Below, piece after piece: positions 24,292-28,583 of a DNA stretch of 28,583 nt. This DNA is from Liminaster sp964567855 (GTDB taxonomy: Bacteria > Bacteroidota > Bacteroidia > Bacteroidales > UBA3663). Each line of letters begins with the position of its first letter. Positions within the stretch are counted from its first letter, which is position 1. The notes beneath the pieces are model-generated. The model had not been told where the DNA came from. It did not search any database and saw only the letters and a program-made list of their open reading frames with translations. Location: assembly GCA_964567855.1 (NCBI GenBank), contig CAZMOE010000033.1, positions 1 through 28,583 on the forward strand, given 5' to 3'. Position numbers and translations under genes: made by a program.

Positions 24292-25707
24292 ATGACGACA
24301 CGTTATAAAGCGATTGGTATATTATTATTGATTTTGGGCAGTTGGGCTGTCGGACTGTCGGCCATCACATTGGATGAGGCCCGCGGCTATATTGTCCGTC
24401 AGGATTACGAAGGGGCGGTCCAGGCGTTCCGGACACTGATGCGGAACCGCTCCATGGCTTCACGCGCGGATTGTAACAAGTGGTTCGGGGAGGCATTGTG
24501 CATGACCGGACAATATGGGGAGGCTATCCCTTATCTGGAATATGCCGCCAAAAAGCAGGTCAAGGGCGCCTACTGGTATCTGGGCATCTGCCGGCAGAAG
24601 GAATACGATTTCGCCGGTGCCATAACGGCTCTGGAGAAATATAAGAGCCTGATGCGCACCTCTGAAAGCTGGCAGCGCCGTTCCGACAGCATCATCGCCG
24701 AATGTGAAATCGGTCAGCGGGCCTTGGCAAGGGTTCAGGATGTGATCATCATCGACAGCCTTGTCGTCCCGAAACGTGCCTTTTTCCTGCATTATCGTCT
24801 GGGGGCGGAATCCGGCCGTCTTCTCGATGCTTCCGGCCACAGCGGATTTGAGCATGCGGCCGACTCGATGCTGTTCGAGTCTCAGGCGGGCGATTACCGG
24901 CTTATGGTGCTTGCAGATGGCCCTGTCGCCCGGTTGTATGAATCTCGCTGTTTCAACGGCCGTTGGGACGATCCCTCGCTGATCGCCTCTATCGAAACGT
25001 CCGGCCGTCTGGCCTATCCGTTTCTTCGCTCCGACGGAGAAACGCTCTATTTCGCTTCGGACGAAACTCCGGGCATGGGAGGATTGGATATCTACAAGAC
25101 CCACTATAATGCCGAAAACGAGGTCTATTATACTCCGGAGCGCCTGGGAATGCCATTCAATTCTCCCGGCGACGATTACATGATGGCCATCGACGAAACC
25201 CATCAGGTCGGCTGGTGGGCCACGGAGCGCCGGGGGCATCCGGATTTTGTGACTATCTATGTTTTTTTACTTTCCGACGAAATCTCTTACCTTGACGGCG
25301 AACAATTGTCGCGGGCGCGTATTGACCGCATTGCCGATACCTGGAAACAGGAGGAGGGCTACCGCGATCTGATGGATGAGATATTGTCGGCCCCGCAGGA
25401 GATACGGACGGAGGTCCGTCTGAAGATTGTAATCGATGATCGTAGGGTGTACACTTCGGCCGATGAGTTCAAGAATCCGCAGGCGAAGGCGCTCTATGAG
25501 CGGACGGTGGCCCTACAGGCCGAATATGAGGCCCTTGTTGCAGAACTTGACGGCCTCCGTCGGGAATGGAAGGGCGCTACAGCGAACCGGAAACAGCAAT
25601 TGCGTCCCATTATCCTGCAACGGGAACAACGGGAGGAGCAACTGCGGACACAAATTGCCGGACAAGAAAAAAATTACCGGAATCTGGAAATTTCCTATCG
25701 CCGCTAA
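24292..25707 (+). CDS. Exported TPR and PD40 (WD40-like) repeat protein
   Basis: 471 residues. Signal peptide 1-24 (GILLLILGSWAVGLSA), TPR-like helical pairs about 25-145 (DYEGAVQAFRTLM; YGEAIPYLEYAAKKQVKGAY), then a beta-propeller part whose clearest PD40 unit is AYPFLRSDGETLYFASDETP at about 241-260 followed by GMGGLDIYKT. The last 75 residues form a charged coiled coil. The TPR plus PD40 order recalls PorE-like envelope proteins of Bacteroidota, but the OmpA-like peptidoglycan-binding domain is missing here. Likely periplasmic scaffold; function unknown. The nucleoside phosphorylase gene follows after 70 bases on the same strand. Confidence 0.8.
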   Translation: MTTRYKAIGILLLILGSWAVGLSAITLDEARGYIVRQDYEGAVQAFRTLMRNRSMASRADCNKWFGEALCMTGQYGEAIPYLEYAAKKQVKGAYWYLGICRQKEYDFAGAITALEKYKSLMRTSESWQRRSDSIIAECEIGQRALARVQDVIIIDSLVVPKRAFFLHYRLGAESGRLLDASGHSGFEHAADSMLFESQAGDYRLMVLADGPVARLYESRCFNGRWDDPSLIASIETSGRLAYPFLRSDGETLYFASDETPGMGGLDIYKTHYNAENEVYYTPERLGMPFNSPGDDYMMAIDETHQVGWWATERRGHPDFVTIYVFLLSDEISYLDGEQLSRARIDRIADTWKQEEGYRDLMDEILSAPQEIRTEVRLKIVIDDRRVYTSADEFKNPQAKALYERTVALQAEYEALVAELDGLRREWKGATANRKQQLRPIILQREQREEQLRTQIAGQEKNYRNLEISYRR

Positions 25708-25777
25708 GCCGGAATGAGGCGGGCGATTGTTTTATTACATTATACTTTATTATGAAAAATCTCTAAAAATCGACGTT

Positions 25778-26641
25778 ATGATTGCTTCTTCTGAACTTGT
25801 TATCAATCCCGATGGCAGTTGTTTCCATCTCCATATCAGGCCCGATCAGCTGGCCGACAAAGTTGTCATGTGCGGTGATCCCGGACGTGTCGATATGATC
25901 GCTTCTTTTTTTGAAAGCCGTGAATGCGATATTTCGAGCCGTGAGTTTCATACTGTCACCGGTATGTACAAGGGAAAACGGATCACGGCTCTCAGTCACG
26001 GTATCGGTCCCGATAATATCGATATCGTGATGAACGAGTTGGATGCTCTGAAGAATATCGACTTTACCACCCGAGAGATCAAGGAAGAACATCATGCCCT
26101 GGAATTGGTGCGGGTAGGTACCTGCGGCGGACTGCAGCCTTATGTCCCCTGCGGGACATTCATCGTATCGGAGGTCTCCATCGGTTTCGACGGCGTGCTC
26201 GACTGGTATGCCGGGCGTGACGGTGTCTGCGACCTTGAATTCGAGCGTGCGCTGACCAGCTATATCGGTTATCCGCGTCGGGCGGCCGATCCGTATGTGG
26301 TCTATGCCGATGAGGAATTGGCCGCACGTATCGGCAGCGACGACATGGTGCGTGGCACGACCATCAGTGCCGTCGGTTTCTACGGACCTCAAGGTCGCGT
26401 GCTGCGATTGCCTTTGGCCGCTCCGCTGATCAACAGCCGCATCGAGACATTCGAGTACAATAACCGTAAGATCACCAATTATGAGATGGAGAGCGCTCCT
26501 TTGGCCGGCTTTGCCCGTCTTATGGGCCACAAGGCGGTGACCGTCTGCTCTGTGGTTGCCAACCGTGTCGCTCTCAACAGCAGCCCGATGTATAAGGATG
26601 CCATGCGGGAGCTGGTCGGCCGCGTTTTGGACCGTATCTGA
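25778..26641 (+). CDS. Nucleoside phosphorylase (uridine-phosphorylase-like)
   Basis: 287 residues from ATG 25778; the longer frame adds a non-family leader. The PNP/UDP phosphorylase fold is clear: CGDPGRVDMI (33-42, phosphate-binding), HGIGPDN, VGTCGGLQ (113-120), NYEMESAPL (E236, M237, E238, nucleoside ribose contact) and VCSVVANR. It should split a nucleoside with phosphate into base and ribose-1-phosphate in the cytoplasm; uridine is the likeliest substrate from overall resemblance, but the family also includes purine enzymes. It ends before a strong convergent terminator. Confidence 0.9.
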   Translation: MIASSELVINPDGSCFHLHIRPDQLADKVVMCGDPGRVDMIASFFESRECDISSREFHTVTGMYKGKRITALSHGIGPDNIDIVMNELDALKNIDFTTREIKEEHHALELVRVGTCGGLQPYVPCGTFIVSEVSIGFDGVLDWYAGRDGVCDLEFERALTSYIGYPRRAADPYVVYADEELAARIGSDDMVRGTTISAVGFYGPQGRVLRLPLAAPLINSRIETFEYNNRKITNYEMESAPLAGFARLMGHKAVTVCSVVANRVALNSSPMYKDAMRELVGRVLDRI

Positions 26642-26678
26642 CGGGCCTGCTTTCCTGCCGGAACGATATTGAATTGTT

Positions 26679-26711
26679 CAGGGGCGTTTTCCTTTGCCGG
26701 AAACGCCCCTG
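26679..26711. terminator. Bidirectional terminator hairpin
   Basis: CAGGGGCGTTTTCC (26679-26692) pairs with GGAAACGCCCCTG (26699-26711) over 13 bp with one bulged T and a six-base loop. It lies between the convergent phosphorylase and SDR genes and can serve both. Confidence 0.6.
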
Positions 26712-26728
26712 AAGTGTTGGTTGTCATT

Positions 26729-27595
26729 TCATTCTTTTTCTTTCCGGTAGCTCCATCCGTGGTCGTTGTGATATACCATCAGATGCGACATGCCGCCGTC
26801 GATCCTGATACACTCTCCGTTGATGAAAGTGTTTTGCGGATCGCAGAGGAAAAGCGCCATACGGGCGATGTCGGCCGGGTTTCCGATCCGTTGTGACGGA
26901 TGCTGCAACATATCGGCCTGTTCGCAGGGGGTAATCTGTCGATTTTTCCGATAGGCTCCGGTGTCTATCCAGCCCGGAGCGATGGCATTGACCCGGGCGA
27001 TGCCTGCCAGGCTTATGGCCAGGGCATGGGTGAGTGCCGTGATGCCCCCTTTGGCCGCGGTGTAGCTTTCCGTGTCGGGTTGGGACTGGAATGCCCGTGT
27101 CGATGATAGATTCACGATCGAGCCGAGGCCGTCAAAATGATTTTTAAACAATCGGGCGAGATAAAAAGGTGCCGCTACGCCGACCCGCTGGACATACAGA
27201 AAATCTTCGTAACTGCAGTCTGACAAGATGCCGCCCCGCATCAGGCAGGCGTTGTTGATCAGGCAGTGGATATGTTTTTCCCGCTCCAGGACGAAAGCGG
27301 CGAAGGCCTCCAGCACGCTTTGTTCGGCAATGTCGCCGGCAAAACCGATGGCGGTGCCTCTGCGTCCCTGCATGGAACGTTCTACTGCGGCGATTTGCCC
27401 GTCGTCTTTGTCGATGAAATAGATTTTATAGCCTTTGTCGACGAACGCATCGACCAGGCAGCGTCCGATACCGTTGGCGCCGCCGGTGATAATACCGATC
27501 CGCCGTTCGCCCGGAGCCTTGGGGGCAATGGGGCGGACGGCGGATTTGCGGGCCTGTAACTGTTCGTATCGGCGTTCAAGGAAATTGTCGGCCAT
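26729..27595 (-). CDS. SDR-family oxidoreductase
   Basis: 288 residues. A 30-residue charged N-terminal extension (NFLERRYEQLQARKSAV) precedes a classical short-chain dehydrogenase: cofactor motif TGGANGIG (37-44), NNA (114-116), catalytic Ser in VNLSSTRAF (S164/S165), Y178 and K182 (YTAAK), and the usual C-terminal FINGECIRIDGGMS. Asp in YFIDKDD after the second strand suggests NAD(H) preference. The substrate cannot be told. The gene starts 18 bases after the TPR gene stop, so the two are probably one operon. Confidence 0.9.
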   Translation of the reverse strand: MADNFLERRYEQLQARKSAVRPIAPKAPGERRIGIITGGANGIGRCLVDAFVDKGYKIYFIDKDDGQIAAVERSMQGRRGTAIGFAGDIAEQSVLEAFAAFVLEREKHIHCLINNACLMRGGILSDCSYEDFLYVQRVGVAAPFYLARLFKNHFDGLGSIVNLSSTRAFQSQPDTESYTAAKGGITALTHALAISLAGIARVNAIAPGWIDTGAYRKNRQITPCEQADMLQHPSQRIGNPADIARMALFLCDPQNTFINGECIRIDGGMSHLMVYHNDHGWSYRKEKE

Positions 27596-27613
27596 GACAG
27601 GAACGGTGACGGG

Positions 27614-28477
27614 TTATTTCTTATAGGCGGCTACGTTCTGACGCAGTTTGGCGATCAGTTCTGTGATTTTCGGGTCGTTGAGCGTCTTGTTGGCGATGGT
27701 CAGATGCTCGATGGCCTTGGGACCTTGGGCGAGCGTGACACGCTTCTGGGCGGTTTGCATGACTGTGAAATCGTGCTGGGTTGCCTTGTTGCCTTTGGCC
27801 TTATAGGCGGCCTGATTGCTCTGAATGGTTTTCTGGATGGTGTTGTAGCAGGTATATCCCAAGGCTTTGTGGATGTCGGCATCCTCGGGTGTGATGGCCA
27901 GAACCTTTTCGTAATAGACTTCGGCCGAATCTGTCTGGTTGAGATTCAGATAACATTGGGCGGAACGCTTCAGGTTATTGATTTTTTCGGTTTCGTCGAT
28001 TTCCGGATCGTTCAGCACGGAGAGACAGCAGTTCAGCGAGTTCTGCCAATCCTTTTCTTTTATATATATGAAATACAATTTGCGGTCCATGGCAATGGTC
28101 TGTGCCGGGTTGGCCGTTTTGATTTCCACATACGCATTTTTGACACAGTCGGCGCAGCCTGCTGCTTCGTATGCGTTTTTCATATTGGTAAGTACGCCGG
28201 CATCGCTGTTGCCTTTGATTACCGATGCTTTATAGGCGTCGCCTGCTTTCTGCGATTCGCCGAGTTGCTCGTACGCGGTAGCTAATTGGAAGGCCGTCGT
28301 GTAATCGGTATTTCCCTCGTCGAGTTCTTGGGCCTTGATGTAGTTTTCGGCAGCTTCCTGATAGTTTTTTGCGGCCAGGGCGGCATCGCCTTTGTTGGCA
28401 TAGTCGGCTAAAGTCTGAGCATAGGTTGCCGGCAGAATGGCCAGGACGGCCGCTGCGGAAAGGATGAGTTTTTTCAT
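27614..28477 (-). CDS. Exported tetratricopeptide-repeat protein
   Basis: 287 residues. A Sec signal peptide (MKKLILSAAAVLAILPATYA) precedes TPR units such as NYQEAAENYIKAQELDEGNT, YTTAFQLATAYEQLGESQKA and QTDSAEVYYEKVLAITPEDA, spread over about 25-225. Probable periplasmic protein-interaction scaffold; no enzyme motif is visible. Cysteines occur in pairs (CADC, CC), which may form disulfides. It is followed by the SDR gene after 18 bases. No promoter motif was found in the 106 bases upstream, so it may be read from a gene beyond the right edge. Confidence 0.85.
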   Translation of the reverse strand: MKKLILSAAAVLAILPATYAQTLADYANKGDAALAAKNYQEAAENYIKAQELDEGNTDYTTAFQLATAYEQLGESQKAGDAYKASVIKGNSDAGVLTNMKNAYEAAGCADCVKNAYVEIKTANPAQTIAMDRKLYFIYIKEKDWQNSLNCCLSVLNDPEIDETEKINNLKRSAQCYLNLNQTDSAEVYYEKVLAITPEDADIHKALGYTCYNTIQKTIQSNQAAYKAKGNKATQHDFTVMQTAQKRVTLAQGPKAIEHLTIANKTLNDPKITELIAKLRQNVAAYKK

Positions 28478-28497
28478 AGGATAATGTGTTCGTTTAT

Positions 28498-28548
28498 TTT
28501 TGAAAGAGCCGTCGGGTCAGATATTGTGGCGATGGGTATCTTTCAAAA
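28498..28548. repeat. Perfect 10-base inverted repeat upstream of the TPR gene
   Basis: TTTTGAAAGA (28498-28507) and TCTTTCAAAA (28539-28548) are exact inverse complements, 31 bases apart. They could pair as a long-loop hairpin or be a two-site operator. They lie between the TPR start and the right window edge. Confidence 0.5.
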
Positions 28549-28583
28549 GAGGGTTATTAGTAATAGATGAAATCGGCGACAAA

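Noticed and set aside
28557..28583. Possible C-terminal end of an upstream minus-strand gene (FVADFIYY then two stops)
   Set aside because: Eight codons are too few to support a coding call; the tandem stops are suggestive only.

Overview
The window looks like ordinary chromosome of a Bacteroidota member, most likely order Bacteroidales. Evidence: recurring promoters of the TTTG-N20-TAnnTTTG type seen in that phylum, weak Shine-Dalgarno use, an OlsB-type plus PlsC-type acyltransferase pair like the glycine-lipid genes of Bacteroides, a helix-hairpin-helix/outer-membrane-barrel protein, DUF4294 and DUF1593 proteins, and TPR/PD40 envelope proteins. I see no tRNA, rRNA, CRISPR array, phage, insertion sequence or plasmid genes. 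G+C rises from about 40% in sampled rows near mutS to about 60% near the right end.

Layout. 1-2136 (minus): a U32-family protein cut by the left edge, and nadA. 2137-2691: a very AT-rich divergent gap with two exact DnaA-box consensus sites and short AT repeats; the plus strand is C-rich to its left and G-rich to its right even inside minus-strand genes, so this is a candidate replication origin. 2692-5927 (plus): a TrmH/SpoU methyltransferase and mutS. 6145-8884: an AraC-type regulator divergent from a decayed and then an intact DUF1593 (nucleoside-hydrolase-like) gene. 9072-12445: carB behind a leader with a possible 13-codon peptide and an intrinsic terminator, which looks like an attenuator. 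12793-17341 (minus): a helix-hairpin-helix barrel protein, cysK and an EamA transporter. 17552-19870 (plus): a lipoprotein metallophosphoesterase overlapping a predicted outer-membrane protein, then DUF4294. 19937-24088 (minus): a tight operon of DPM1-like glycosyltransferase, pyrC, PlsC-type acyltransferase and OlsB-type acyltransferase. 24292-26641 (plus): a TPR/PD40 protein and a nucleoside phosphorylase. 26729-28477 (minus): a TPR protein and an SDR oxidoreductase.

Themes. Three genes belong to pyrimidine synthesis or salvage (carB, pyrC, nucleoside phosphorylase) and the DUF1593 protein carries a nucleoside-hydrolase-like fold, but they are not one operon. Envelope building is the other theme: aminolipid acyltransferases, polyprenol-sugar transferase and several exported or outer-membrane proteins. 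The items most worth testing are the origin candidate at 2137-2691 and the carB leader at 9072-9214.
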